Shown here in pieces: positions 23,401 to 35,230 of a stretch of DNA of 64,000 bases; within the stretch, counting starts at the first letter, position 1; each line of letters begins with the position of its first letter. The notes below the pieces were generated by a model that was not told the origin of the DNA, did not search any database, and was given only the letters and a program-made list of their open reading frames with translations. Origin of the DNA: Solea solea (taxonomy: Eukaryota; Chordata; Actinopteri; Pleuronectiformes; Soleidae); the NCBI RefSeq assembly GCF_958295425.1, contig NC_081134.1, positions 669,001 to 733,000 of the forward strand, in the 5' to 3' direction. Position numbers and translations under genes: made by a program.

Positions 23401-23749
23401 GAGCCACAGAGACAATGAGGTGAACTGAGATAAAAGTGTCTCAAAACATATTTGTTTCCATACCTGAGCATAATCTATGTATTTGTTCCATAGACAGTGC
23501 TGCCATTTTGTTATGATCTATACATGTTCCTGAAACCCCAGTTCACAAATACATGTATGATCCATGATCCATGATCTGAACCAAATAATCCATTCCTCAA
23601 CTGCATCTAAGGGGGAATATTTAAGGGAATATTTATGAATATTTACTGTCCATCAAATAGTCACTTTAAGATATAATGATGACTCACTGCTTGGTAGTTA
23701 AATTCCTATTCCAGCCACCACCACCACTGTCATCACCCCACCAGAGTCC

Positions 23750-24180
23750 CCTCCTTAGAAACCATCCCTGTTGGCTGAGGACATGTGGCTGAGCCAGTTA
23801 GGCTAAATCCAAATCAATTCCTCTCCGATGGCCGTAGAAGAGTTACCAAATCGAGTTTATTCTCAGCTAATGCAATCAGCCTGTGGGCGGGGAGAGGATG
23901 ACTGTGCCATCATGTCTCCCCAAATTTCATTTCTCCAGGCAGGCAGGCAGACAGACGGACAGGCCTGCTCAGTGGGGCTGGTGCTGGAGGGATGCCCACT
24001 GCCACCAGGCATGGAAGCATGAGCACAGTGCCAAATACCAGGCCTGTCAAAGGTTTCACAGGACGAAACACTGGGCCAAACCTGCGGGCTGGAGGGATGG
24101 AGCGGGAGACGGAAATGTGGTAAAACAGGGAGAGTTGGACCATTTGAAAAAAACAAAGAGTTTGGATGGATTATGAGGCT
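23750..24180. promoter_or_regulatory. Candidate conserved non-coding element
   Basis: Includes GGCTAAATCCAAATCAATTC (23,801), CTCAGCTAATGCAATCAGCC (23,862) and GCAGGCAGGCAGACAGACGG (23,939). Open frames on both strands without domains. Regulatory role inferred from motif content only. Confidence 0.3.
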
Positions 24181-24379
24181 TTTCACTGTGTCCTGGTGCA
24201 TCGAGGTAATGGTGTAAAGAGTGTCAAAGTGTCAACAATACAGTTTAATCTCAATAATAACTGTGTGGAAGCCTGGGATAAGAGAGGAGAGTTACCCTGT
24301 CGTCCAGTTAGTTCTGTATGTGAATGCTCTGTGTTTCTATAGAACTTCCCTCGACTCAAAGCTAAGTTACTCTACAGAC

Positions 24380-24480
24380 CAGTTCACACGCTGCCGTCAT
24401 CAGGAGCAACATGCCCAAGGACACATCAGCATGTAGACTAGTGGAGCCGGGAATCAAACCCGCAACCTTCGAGTTGAAAC
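24380..24480 (-). mobile_element. SINE-like repeat head
   Basis: Minus strand contains a B-box-like GTTTGATTCCCGGCTCC (complement of GGAGCCGGGAATCAAAC at 24,443-24,459) and CTTGGGCA-type wording (complement near 24,414-24,421). It looks like the head of the family whose tail is at 23,250-23,400, in opposite orientation. Confidence 0.5.
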
Positions 24481-25876
24481 TCTACAACTGAAATACTAAC
24501 CTTTGTTGGTCATTTGTTCTCTTTTTTAATGTTTTGTAAATTCCAGTAAATATAAAATAGGGGTTTGTTATAATCACACATGTACAGACTCGAGTCACAT
24601 GACTTGGACTTGAGTCAGACTCCTGAATTTAACGACTTTAGACTCGACTTGGACTTTAACGTCAGTGACTCGTGACTTCACTTGGACCCAAAGATTAAAA
24701 GTATGTTATTAATGAACACTCTGTATCTTTCATTGTGTACATGTGTGCGTCTGTGCGTGTATGCGCTGTCGGCACAACATCCAATCAAATTAGATCCACG
24801 TTGTTTTGATCCGACAGCATCCATCCAATCAAACTGCAGGACAACAAATGAAGAGGAACTGTCAAACAACGCGCCAGTCATGAGTATGAGTGAGTATGAG
24901 AGACTTTGTTCCACATTTGAAGTTCCACAAAGACGTTTATAGGCTGTGAAGTGACTGTGTAGTTAAATCAATGAGGCTGTAAACTCGCTGTCAACGTAGC
25001 CCTGTCTGCTTCTCTGTACTGGGGGTGCAGTGTGTGTTGTCCCTCATAAAACCCGAAACTATCCCTTCAACCCGAAATAAGTTTTACAACATGACCAGTG
25101 CTGCATTCTGCTGCAGCAGCAACTGTAACATAATGTTTTCCACGCACGAGAAAATGCAATATGCCATGGAAATACAATGTTAGCACTTTTGTACAAATCA
25201 CTTCAGTTGCATTAGTGTTTTTCAAATGTGTTTATCCTGTAAAAGTACATAGAAGTGCAATTTCAGCACTTGTTTTAATGAATAAAGTAAAGTAATAAAT
25301 AATGTTACCTTTTTCTGCAGAAAGGACCATGCTGCTAATATATAATAAATAATATTTTGACAGCACGTCAGAATGTGATTATCTACGTATCCGTTAGATT
25401 AAAGGTCAAGCGTTAATGAATCAGTAAAATCTAATGGTGAGACTGCTCTTCTGTTAACCCTCCCTTTCCCAATTGTGTCAAGGATCTTCAGGGACCTTCG
25501 CATACGAGAAATGATATTGTATTTCTCCATTTGTAAGATTCCTCTTTAAAATGTGAAATCCACACTTGTCTATTTGGGATATTATAGAAACACGACAGTG
25601 GCCTTTGCCTACAATACACATAAAGGCTTAATCTAAGGTTACATAAAAACAGTTATAAGTGATTATAAACCTATGCAAACATAGTTATGGATATTCAATT
25701 TTATCTTAAAAACACCTTTTAATCATAATGGAGGGTTTTTAAATCAGGTGTTGCAGCTAGAGATGGAAACACTGAGCAAAAGTTCTGTCAGAAATTCAGG
25801 ATGCTGTTCCTCACTGTCACATCACACAGGGTCAGGCCAAGGGAGTAAACACTCAATTTGCCTCTATTTCAACTTG

Positions 25877-25879
<3 letters not shown>
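24481..25879. other. Intergenic, nothing recognised
   Basis: AT-rich, with GACTCGA-type repeats near 24,588-24,670. No coding frame with recognisable motifs. Confidence 0.5.
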
Positions 25880-25933
<54 letters not shown>

Positions 25934-25988
25934 CTCTCTCTCTCTTGCTCTCTCTCTCTCTCTCCCTCGCTCTCTCTCTCTCTCTCTG
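25880..25988. repeat. Long (TC)n microsatellite
   Basis: About 109 bases of CT dinucleotide with rare TTG and CCCTCG interruptions, one of the longest dinucleotide tracts in the window. Pyrimidine-rich on the plus strand, purine-rich on the minus strand, hence H-DNA-prone. Confidence 0.95.
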
Positions 25989-25994
25989 CACAAA

Positions 25995-26350
25995 TGGACC
26001 ATGGCAGCACCAACACTGAGTGGTCCATTTTCCTGGTGAGGTAACTGCTTCCATTAGTGTTCATCAACCTCTCCTGCCCAGGGAGCACTTTACTGACATC
26101 TGCTTGATTCTGACATCCACACACTATAAGGTAAAATGTTCCTGTAGAGATAGAAACAGAGTGAGACCCTCCTGGCTCTGCGGCTCCGTGAAATTGTGCC
26201 AAGGCTCCATGAGTATTAATTGATGGCTTTCGGGGCCACAGTGAGGTTATTAGTGGCTAAAAGGCTTTTTCTACACTCCTGTGGAGCCTCAGGCTAGCAT
26301 GTGGCTACAATGATAATCTGTTTGTTTGCTGATAATGGCGTCTCTTTTTT
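25995..26350. promoter_or_regulatory. Candidate conserved non-coding element
   Basis: Repeat-free block next to the TC tract with CCATGAGTATTAATTGATGG (26,207-26,226), GAGGTTATTAGTGGCTAAAA (26,242), GCTTCCATTAGTGTTCATC (26,047) and ACAATGATAATCTG (26,307). The spacing and density of homeodomain-like cores resemble vertebrate developmental enhancers. No coding motif. Confidence 0.35.
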
Positions 26351-27487
26351 TTATAACACAATGACACATCAGCCACTCATTGTCAGTTTGATGTGATTAT
26401 AGTAGAAAGATGCAGCACACACACACACACATGGTGAATGGTGTCCACATTAGATTATGTGTGTATGTGACTTTCAAAGTTGGTATGTTTTATTGCCGAA
26501 ATTCAAAAGTCCAAAATCCTCACAGACGCTTAGAAGGTGCTTTAGTCGTCTTACATTTGTTATGCTGAACATTTTAATCATTGATATTTGCCAGTATTGT
26601 TTCTGCCCACATGAGGAATCTTTCAATTTATGGACAATGTCTCTCTCCACCATCGATGTGACATTCCATGTAGAACAATGAGCGAGAGACAAATTATACG
26701 ATCTCTGTCTCACCAAAGAAAATGACAAAGACTGACTTGACCAAGATCTCAAGGATAATCACTTGATCAAAGTGGACGCCATGTGTGAAGCAGCTCTTAC
26801 AAGTTGCCCTCTCATCTTAAGCTGTGTCAGCACATTTGGCCCTTGAATTTGAGGGAATTGGCCCTGGAAAGTCCTGGAACATTATGTCAACCAAGGAGTG
26901 GGAACTCTGCTTAAAAAGTGTGCATCTGGATGAGCTTTTCAGCTTCACAGCATCAGTCATCCTCATGGACACTAACACACAGGAGGATGTTTATCCAAAC
27001 AGCCAATAAAGTGTTCTGTCATGCAGGCGGCCACAGTTCTGGATCAAACATCGGAAGATTTGTTGTGGACTGTTTTTGCACTAATATTGAGAATGGAGAC
27101 ACTTTTAAAGTACGCTCACACGTTTGCATCACTTCAATGTTTGATGGTGGGCGGGTGCAATGCTAGGTGATGGAGATGCTCTTTCAAAAGTCAACAGAGC
27201 AGTCAAAGTCTTTGTAGCAAGAGCTGCTAATATTGCTAAAGCGACCTAAAGCTGTTGTTAGGTCAGTATACTATAAAAACATACACAATAATCAAATGTC
27301 AGGATCAGAATCCTAAAAAAACCCTCACACGATCATAAAAAACACATCAATCAGAGAGAACATGTACACACAGAGGTGTCTCCAGGATTCTCCTAAAATC
27401 ATCCACTGACATCAAGCCTTTAAGTTTCATTTTTTCCTCTAGTTCATTTCTGGCAAAGGTGCAGCAAACATAAAAGGCTTTTTTTCA
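26351..27487. other. Intergenic, nothing recognised
   Basis: Contains (CA)n at 26,414-26,431. Frames up to about 90 codons without motifs. Confidence 0.5.
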
Positions 27488-27547
27488 CAGACAGTGAGAC
27501 AGACAGTGAGACAGACAGTGAGACAGACAGTGAGACAGACAGTGAGA
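27488..27547. repeat. 12-base minisatellite (ACAGTGAGACAG)n
   Basis: Nearly five perfect tandem copies, which points to recent expansion. Confidence 0.9.
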
Positions 27548-28509
27548 GAATACCCTGTGAACGAAGCTGATACAGCAGCAGCATCCAGAGCTCCTCTGAC
27601 TGATAAAAGAAGAAAGAGAAGATGACTTCACATCACATTATAGTTGTGATGCTGTAAGCAAAGAGATAATGCAATAATGCACGATTTAACCTGGAGTACA
27701 TTTTCTTCTGTATTGATTCTGTGTGAGTCAGCAGCTCATGTACCAAACTCTCACCACAGCTGGTGGTGTGTTTCCAGTGATGCCACCACCACCACATGAA
27801 TGCACAAATACTCTCAGAGTCTGCTTCCACCACACTCTGTCAACTGCCTCACTATTCATCTGTCCATCCTCCAACTGGGCTCTCCAGGGTCGTCCACTGA
27901 TCTCTGCAGATTCACCCCCTGGACAGAGCTGTGTTACTTCAACTACTATTAACAACAGAGTTGTTTGACTTGACCACTGTCCAGAAAAGTTACTCTGGCT
28001 ACTCATCCGAGGTCGTTATCCTGTGCATCTGTAAGTGTTCGGCTCTCATCTATTCACTGACAATCAGCCTCACCTCTCTGTGGGGTTCAGGATCCTGATT
28101 GAAGTGTTGGGGAATACTGGAAAAGTCTACAGCCAGAGACTGACGGCCAACTCACAAGTACACAGTAAAGGCATCAACTGACACACTTCCCATTCCCTTT
28201 GGAGAGCCATCGAGTATCTACTGCACTGCATTGTGGGTCATTGTGGGTGACTTTGCTCACGTTTTGTGCCTCTGAATCTGAGAAATGCTCCACATTCTAA
28301 CGGCAGCATGAGCACCAGCCCATACACTGCTCTGGTAACCTCCGATAGCCTCTTCTCGCACCACGTGTCAGAACTGACCATTGAGCAAACACTCGACACG
28401 AGATCAATTTTACACACAGGAAAATAAAATCTTTCTGCTCTCAGAACAGACGGTTGACTCTATGAGGCACTGACACACTGTCACCACTGATTATAGTGTA
28501 ATGACAACC
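27548..28509. other. Intergenic, nothing recognised
   Basis: Frames of 66-92 codons on both strands between 27,633 and 28,006 carry no domain or splice context. No gene recognised. Confidence 0.5.
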
Positions 28510-28690
28510 AGAAAAAAACATCCATCCATCATCTACTGCTTTATCTCCCACATGAGGGTCGCGGGCTGCTGGTGCCATTCCCAGGTGAAAGGCGGGGTTT
28601 AGGCCCAACACACAGACACAGACTCATAACCATTCACCACCTCACTCACTCACTCATTCACACCTGGGAGATTTTAGCAGTTTGAAGACT
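28510..28690 (-). mobile_element. SINE-like repeat, tail-first
   Basis: Minus-strand copy of the tRNA-headed family: CATCCATCCATCATCTACTG tail, CACATGAGGGTCGCGGGCTG, then CAGGTGAAAGGCGGGGTTTA and a degraded middle with ACTCACTCACTCATTCACAC. Head lost. Confidence 0.6.
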
Positions 28691-28779
28691 AACTGAGTAA
28701 AATGTATTTCTACTAATGTCTATGATATTTAAAGAAAGTATTCTCCATATTGTCACACTGGCCGAACTCTAACCAGCAG

Positions 28780-28850
28780 CCATATATATATATATATATA
28801 TGCATTTGTGTGTGTGTGTGTGTGTGTTGGAGTAGTAGTAGTAGTTGGAG
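28780..28850. repeat. (AT)n, (TG)n and (TAG)n cluster
   Basis: Three adjacent microsatellites: AT at 28,782-28,802, TG at 28,808-28,828 and TAG at 28,834-28,846. Confidence 0.9.
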
Positions 28851-29220
28851 CGCTGCCATCAGTGTCGTGTGGAAAGAGCTGCAGTCAATGCTGTGGAGTC
28901 AATGACCCTGAGCCTGCAGGAGAAAGCCTCCACTGAGCACTGCTGGAGGCTGCTGCCACTCCACTCATCCCCCTCAGCCTCCAGCTCTGCTGCTGGGAAA
29001 ACAATCTGTCACTTCAGGTGAGGCTTTGTGTCGCAGCTCAACAACTTCATTTCTTCATTTTTATGTAAAAAAAAAAAAAAATAATAATAATAATAATTCA
29101 ATATTTATCAATAGTTATTCTCTTTGTGTGTTTTCTCTGTTCACTTTATATTCTCTGAATCTGACCTTTCTGACGTGTGTTGAACACCGTCTGCTGTTTG
29201 AAACCACCTGACTGTTCAAG

Positions 29221-29501
29221 TCATGTTATAATAAAGTCATGTTATAATAAAGTCATGTTATAATAAAGTCATGCTATAATAAAGTCATGTTATAATAAAA
29301 TCATGCTATAATAAAGTCATGTTATAATAAAATCATGTTATAATAAAGTCATGTTATAATAAAGTCATGTTATAATAAAATCATGTTATAATAAAGTCAT
29401 GTTATAATAAAGTCATGTTATAATAAAGTCATGTTATAATAAAATCATGTTATAATAAAGTCATGTTATAATAAAATCATGCTATAATAAAGTCATGTTA
29501 T
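29221..29501. repeat. 16-base tandem array, 17 full copies
   Basis: Seventeen full copies of TCATGTTATAATAAAG plus a partial one. Variation is confined to two positions: T/C at base 6 (C in copies 4, 6 and 17) and G/A at base 16 (A in copies 5, 7, 10, 14 and 16). Every unit contains AATAAA on the plus strand. No other bases vary, so the array is young or is being homogenised. No coding frame runs through it. Confidence 0.95.
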
Positions 29502-30070
29502 GTTATATATATGGACTTTGGTGCAGGGAGTGAGTGGTGTACAAAGTGAACATATTCATGGTGAGGCTGAAAATTCCACAGCAGCAGCAGCAGCAGCAGC
29601 AGCATCTAAATAACCTTGAGGAGATAGTTTTCCAGTGTTTTATACATTTTAGAATGTGCACATGGATTTTAATAGGAAGACATAAAAGGACTGTTGAAGC
29701 ACAGCAGTCGAGCGGAGACTCATTTGTTACTCTCACCGTTGGAAGTGAGAGAGCGGATCAGACCACGGTGGCTGATGGGAAATGCGACAGCAGGAAGGGC
29801 GAACTGGAGATGATGTGTGTCATGCTGGTTGATCCATCCCTCCCCACGGGGAATGGAGTAGTACAGGGATTAACCCCCCACCCCACCCGCTCCCACTCAT
29901 CAGCCCCACACTTTCACCATCTCATTGAGCTCCTCTCCTACAGCTGTGGCCGCGATGACGCACGGCGCGCTGACAAGGAACCGCTATCATCCAAACCATC
30001 ACCAGCAGCGGGAGGTAAAAGCAATATGCTAAACACTCTATTTACCACATCGAGGGCAACACATGCTTAA
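29502..30070 (+). other. Repeat-free block with the longest open frame; probably non-coding
   Basis: A 178-codon open frame runs from 29,534 to 30,070, starting in a (CAG)8 tract at 29,579-29,604. The translation has no recognised domain and no signal peptide, and its composition is not protein-like after the Gln run. The stretch 29,700-30,010 is GC-richer than its surroundings and repeat-free (TCTCATTGAGCTCCTCTCC at about 29,918). I favour a conserved non-coding element over a gene. A lineage-specific small gene cannot be excluded. Confidence 0.3.
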
Positions 30071-30559
30071 GTGTGTGTGTTACGGCTCGGCCAGTGACCT
30101 TTCACCTCTGTAAAAGCACGTTTTAAAGGTTCTCTCTCTCTCTCTCTCAGAGACTGTGGATAAAACTAAAGTTCACCTCCCTCCATCAGTCCTGACATAA
30201 AACACATCGCTCCGTGTCTCCACAGACACGGAAACAGAACACTGCTCTATTCAAAAAAATAGAGTGAAATGAAAGTGTGAACTCATTTGGAAACAGTTTG
30301 AATTCAACAGACGTTTTTTTTTTTTTATCTAAAAGTTACTTAGTTCCATGTCTACAGATGTGCACATCAGCATGATCGTATTAGGATTTGTGTTTCTTGA
30401 TCGTGAGTAACATGATTGTACAGTAAACAACATTGTTGTGCGTCGTGATTAAAAAAACACTCACTAAAAAGTATTTGTCATTATCCATATAACGTCATTC
30501 ATATTTCACACGAGTCACGAGCTCGCCAACATACAGGCGTAATGATATACTGTGACGTG

Positions 30560-30573
30560 CCACCAGGGGGAGC
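30560..30573 (+). promoter_or_regulatory. CTCF-like core motif (weaker)
   Basis: CCACCAGGGGGAGC matches the CTCF core except at the end, where GGCGC is replaced by GGAGC. No supporting data in the sequence. Confidence 0.35.
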
Positions 30574-31509
30574 CACAATCATTGAGTCATTTTAGAGAAA
30601 GAGAGCGAGAGTTTTTATGCAACAAAAAATACTGGAATACTTGGGAATGACGGTTATTTAAATCCTACTGAAGTGCTGCAATTACTCATGATTAAAAAGA
30701 AAATGATCATTTAACAGCCTTCCTAAAATCATGTCATGACACAATCTGCAACACTCCTCTGGCATTTAGTCTCAAAGCAACGCCTCGTCCTCCTCAAACA
30801 ATCAAGAACTGTCCCACTGTACCACCGGTGCAAACTGTACACATTTAGATTATTGTTATTGTTTGTTTAATCACTTTGCTTCTGTGTCAGTTTGTGCTGC
30901 TGTTTAGTTTCCTTGTGCTTCTGCTTTTTGTTCCTGTGAACACCTGTGTGCCTGTGTGCCTCACTGAGCATCTGTAAGCCTTTTTATTCACGTTAAATCA
31001 TCTTCACTGCACACACAGAACAAGCTGTAAGAAAGCTTGATGTTTAGAACAGACAGTAATACCTGACGCTCATATCTTCTCTCATAAATTGTGACAAGCC
31101 GACAAAAGAGAGAAAGTTCTGAGACGAAAGGAAAAGTGAGGGGGTGGAAAAATTATGAAAACGGCCGAAATTCAACTTCTACAATTTCACATTTGAGATA
31201 TGTATTACATCATAGGTCTTTGGTTTAGTGAAACCTAAAAGAAACCACAAATTAAAAATGTTAATGGCTTCCATTCATAAGCGTTTAATTTCTCAATCTG
31301 ACATTGGGCTTTTGATCAAATATGACATTTACTGAAGCAGATCTTTAACGATGGATCCATGGTTGTGTAGAAAAGGTTAAAAATCATTTCTAATAAGGAT
31401 TTCAAATGATTCCGCTTTTAAAGTTCAAGCTTTTATGAAAAGTATTCAACAACTTTAATGAAATATGAAATGTTCACAATAATATCTCAGAAATTACACT
31501 CTTGACAAG

Positions 31510-31510
<1 letters not shown>
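30574..31510. other. Intergenic, nothing recognised
   Basis: AT-rich, no coding frame, no recognisable repeat. Confidence 0.5.

Positions 31511-31513
<3 letters not shown>

Positions 31514-31568
<55 letters not shown>
31514..31568. repeat. Long (GT)n microsatellite
   Basis: Uninterrupted GT dinucleotide of about 55 bases, a potential Z-DNA former and probably polymorphic. Confidence 0.95.
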
Positions 31569-31570
<2 letters not shown>

Positions 31571-31739
31571 CAGATGCCTGTGATAAGGCACTGTAGTATG
31601 AATGCTAGGTGCCATAGGGCATTTGTATCAAACACATTCCCATCCTTTGTAAGCTTCTCACTTCTTTATTCTTCCATATTCATGGAAGGAAATCTTCTTT
31701 TTTCCTCTAACAGCTGAGGGACTTTGCATTGACTTCACT

Positions 31740-32290
31740 TTTTTCTGCCTCTTGGCAGATCAATCAATCTGCCCTTCCTCTGTAGAACAAAGATGCCACG
31801 TCTGAAATCGAGATAAAGCAAACAGAACAAATGTACCACCTCCAGAGCACGGCGTCACATATATTGGTAAATCTATGATAAAGTCACTAAAGGAATCCCT
31901 CTTCCTTGAAGACTCAGAGATACCGTCCGCCGCCGCTATGTCGGGCTGAGCGGACAAAGAGAATAAATCAGCATGGACTCATGTGGGAGTCGAGCTCTGA
32001 AAATTCACATTTCACTCTTGCTAACAAATTCTAGTCGGTTGGAAGCTGTTTGGGGAGGAAAGTCACAGGTGATTCTAAAAGATGCAAATGTTCTGTGGGA
32101 ACTCTGAGGAGGAAACATGCACATCTTCTATAATGCACAACCCCCAATTAACCGGCAGCACAGAGGTGAGGGAATGTGCCGGTGCCAGTGTTCTCGAGCT
32201 CTCTGAAAAACCAGCGCTAAAAACTAAGACAGAGAATCTTTCTATGCAAAATTATGCACTCAACTTTCCACTCCACCTCCATGTATGACC
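31740..32290. promoter_or_regulatory. Candidate conserved non-coding element
   Basis: Repeat-free 550-base block with GCAGATCAATCAATCTGCCC (31,756; MEIS/PBX-like, and itself a small palindrome), GATAAAGTCAC (31,877), AAAGATGCAAATGTTC (octamer-like, 32,078), CCCAATTAACCGG (32,141) and TATGCAAAATTATGCACTC (32,242). The density of POU and homeodomain sites suggests a neural or developmental enhancer. No protein motif. Confidence 0.4.
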
Positions 32291-32329
32291 AACTATTCAT
32301 TCTTTAGAGCCCACCAATAAGGCTGGATA

Positions 32330-32337
32330 CATTGATA

Positions 32338-32368
<31 letters not shown>

Positions 32369-32530
32369 GTATTAATCGCATTTAATCGCACATTTTTATC
32401 CATTCTAAATGCCCCTTGATTTCATTTTGTCCCATTGTTTCTCCTCATTTTAATGCTCTTATCAACATAGAAAAGTGGATCGCGATTAATCGCATTAATT
32501 GCGATTAAATATTTTAATCGTTTGACAGCA

Positions 32531-32568
<38 letters not shown>

Positions 32569-32580
32569 TATTATGTGTAT
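32330..32580. repeat. AT tracts flanking a GCGATTAA-rich repeat
   Basis: (AT)n at 32,333-32,368 and 32,533-32,571 enclose a unit with ATTAATCGCATTTAATCGCA (32,371) and GATCGCGATTAATCGCATTA (32,479), then ATCGTTTGACAGCAC. The ATTAATCG...TTTGACAGC wording resembles a widespread vertebrate and fish DNA-transposon end. Assignment uncertain. Confidence 0.45.
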
Positions 32581-33090
32581 GCTCACTGATACATAAATGG
32601 CTGTAGTGGCAACCAAGGTTCAAGGTCTTGAACATATTCCGAGATGATCTCCTGCATAACTTGGTTTATACCGTTGCTTTCTTATCGTCTGGAAGTGTGG
32701 ACATTCTTCTCTGACGTCTGACCTCTGACCTCAGCAGGGCATATTCTCTTCTTCTTCTTCACACCATTCTCTGTAAACCTTAGAAATGACTGTGTGTGTT
32801 TCTAAAACACTGACACCAACGACCATGTTCAAAGTCACCTGAGTCACCTTTGTCCTTGGTTGTGAGGCTCAGGCATCAGAGGGCGGTGATTGAGATCTCA
32901 TGGCACTTACGTAGCAAAGCTGGAATGAAGAAGATGCTAGTTAATTGTGAAGCTGTCCAATTTGTGGATGCCCTGCTGATAAAGGTCTTCCAGACTCACC
33001 TTCCCTCATGTTTAACACCTCAACCGGTAATTAGACGCTAATTACAGACAGTAGTGTGCCTCAGAGCAGTAGGTACGCACTTCATGGAAA
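32581..33090. other. Intergenic, nothing recognised
   Basis: No coding frame or repeat that I can support. Confidence 0.5.
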
Positions 33091-33093
33091 ACT

Positions 33094-33123
33094 TTTGTTG
33101 TTGTTGTTGTTGTTGTTGTTGTT
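33094..33123. repeat. (TTG)n microsatellite
   Basis: About nine TTG units in a row. Confidence 0.95.
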
Positions 33124-33357
33124 ACTTGGATACTGTACATCCTTAGGCTTCTTTACATGTAAATATGCTTGTTAAATAAATCTATATTATACACTATAGG
33201 CATCTTTTTTTAATTGTAGCTACTGAGCAACACAGTAACACTGCAAGAAAAACATTATGTGTTCAGCAGCAAAGTGAAACTTCCTTTACTTACGACAAAT
33301 GATCTGTATTCTGTGGTGTTAAAGGTGGGGCAGGCAACATATGTTAGGAGACTTCCA

Positions 33358-33369
33358 TCAATAATAACA

Positions 33370-33400
<31 letters not shown>

Positions 33401-33498
33401 CATCAATAATAGTAACAATAATGATAATAATAATAACATCAATAATAATAATAATGATAATGATAATAATATCAATAATAATAATAATAATAATAATG

Positions 33499-33541
<43 letters not shown>

Positions 33542-33617
33542 CATAAATAATAATAATAATAATAATAATAATGATAATCACAACAATAATAATAGTAATA
33601 ATGATAATAAAAATAAT

Positions 33618-33650
<33 letters not shown>

Positions 33651-33667
33651 AATAATAATGATAATAA
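33358..33667. repeat. 310-base AAT/GAT compound trinucleotide tract
   Basis: Interrupted array of ATA, ATG and AAC triplets, mainly (AAT)n with (GAT)n and (AAC)n patches. It yields spurious open frames of poly-Ile or poly-Leu. Length and interruption pattern point to an old trinucleotide expansion. Confidence 0.95.
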
Positions 33668-34690
33668 CCTTTCAGACTGCTGCACCTCGTCTAGACTCTG
33701 TTTACCGTGACAGAAGTCTTTGACCAATCACAGTGCAGATCAGACGTCATGAACATGTACATCACTTCTGCAGTTGTGTGGAGAGCAAATGTTGTTATGA
33801 GATAACGAGGTTGTCTATCAGAGGCCTGCTCATCTACATGGAAGTGGGAGGCGGCCACACCATTCCCACATACCATCAATTTCAAATGAGAGCGAGATGC
33901 AGTCGAGCATTAGCAAGCCTCGACAACATGTGTGTCATGATAGGCGGAGCTTATGCCTCGGGTCACCTGCTCTGTATGAAGTGTGTGAAAGTGTCTGTGC
34001 TCATCTGGTGGAGAGGCATAGAATAATCAGCCTCCATCCCAAACCATCAACAGCTGATGATGTTTCTCATGATGTCGCCTATCCCAGCTTCATGCTTCGT
34101 TGATTAAAGGTGTTTTCTTCACACTATAAAGAAGCTTTCTGTGATGACAGATTCAGTCAGAACTACAGTGAAGGCAGCGCGGATGAAAACAGATCAGTTT
34201 GTTTCTGTTTTAGGTTTCGTTTTGTAGATAATTACCAAGTAAATCTATTATTTTCACTCATATGAGTAACTTTGTTTCCCTGGCTGCATCTTGAACCTTG
34301 ACTAATTAAAGCGACTGTAACTGTCAGTTTTAAATAAATCAGCTTTTCTTATTTTACATCGAGCTGCTTCCTCGTCACCACTCGCCGACTCAAGCTCAGC
34401 TGTCACTCACAATGATTGTATCTCAGTCAGATACAACAGCAGAATACTCTGATTCACCAGACTATGAAATAACAATAACACAATTAATGGTTTGCCGTCA
34501 TCGTCGTGGAAACACACATTCACTTCCAAATGAAATAAAACATTAACACTAGACTGTTGTGCAGGTTTATCCACCTTAGATCTCAATACACAGCTCAATC
34601 AAATGAAACCACAGAAATAATTATCACCCTGATACAATTACAAAAACACTGAGTCTATCATTATTCATCATTATTAAGTATCAGTGTCTG
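33668..34690. other. Intergenic, nothing recognised
   Basis: Frames of about 65-97 codons around 33,733-34,103 have no motifs. Some of 33,800-34,080 looks repeat-free and could be regulatory, without firm support. Confidence 0.45.
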
Positions 34691-34699
34691 AGGCTGGAT

Positions 34700-35230
34700 T
34701 ATAAGACTTTGGTGCAGGGTAATGATTGTGTACAGTGTGTATATTAGAGAATAGTTCAAGTCTGCAGTGAGAAAACCAGAGAGAGCTCTTTGCACTAAAA
34801 TGTTATAAAGCAAATACCAAACAAGGGAAATGTCTACATCACATTAAAGGGGAATTACGGTATTTTTCCACCTGTGATGCGTTCACTGATGCTCGTAAAA
34901 TCCGCCTGCTCACTCTCACAGTGGAAACAGGTCCCTAACAATATTAGAGACAGAGCAATGTGTGTGTGTGTGTGTGTGTGTGAATTCAGTGAGAGGAGAG
35001 CGAGAGTGAGCGAGCTGATTTTACGAGCATCAGTGAATGCAACACAGCCGAGCAGAAACAACGCTGCGAGTCACAGCGGAGACAAGAGAGATTGTTCTAT
35101 GTTTTATTCTGAAAAGTAAACTGACGCCGGATCGGAGATACTATGCAACCGTCCCGCAACCACTGCATTTTGGGGCTCACAATAACAATTGGAGCCATTT
35201 ATTGGCAAAAACAAGCACTTTATATGGAGA
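34700..35230. repeat. Unclassified interspersed repeat, copy 2, with inverted arms
   Basis: After a GACTTTGGTGCAGGG motif at about 34,706, ATTAAAGGGGAATTAC (34,843) opens a unit whose arm at 34,873-34,919 (TTCACTGATGCTCGTAAAAT core) is repeated in inverse at 35,002-35,046. By eye, 40 of the 45 aligned positions agree. The 82-base loop holds (TG)n at 34,960-34,981. The block AACAATTGGAGCCATTTATT at 35,185-35,204 is the inverse of part of copy 1 at about 1,873-1,893. The arm structure suits a foldback or MITE-like element. Confidence 0.6.

Noticed and set aside
29221..29501. Possible CRISPR array
   Set aside because: The 16-base units are directly adjacent with no unique spacers, and the DNA is vertebrate. 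It is a minisatellite.
29534..30070. 178-codon open frame, the longest in the window
   Set aside because: Begins in a CAG repeat, has no domain, no splice context and no protein-like composition. Kept only as a possible non-coding element.
33255..33581. Poly-Ile and poly-Leu open frames
   Set aside because: Pure products of the AAT/GAT trinucleotide repeat on both strands.
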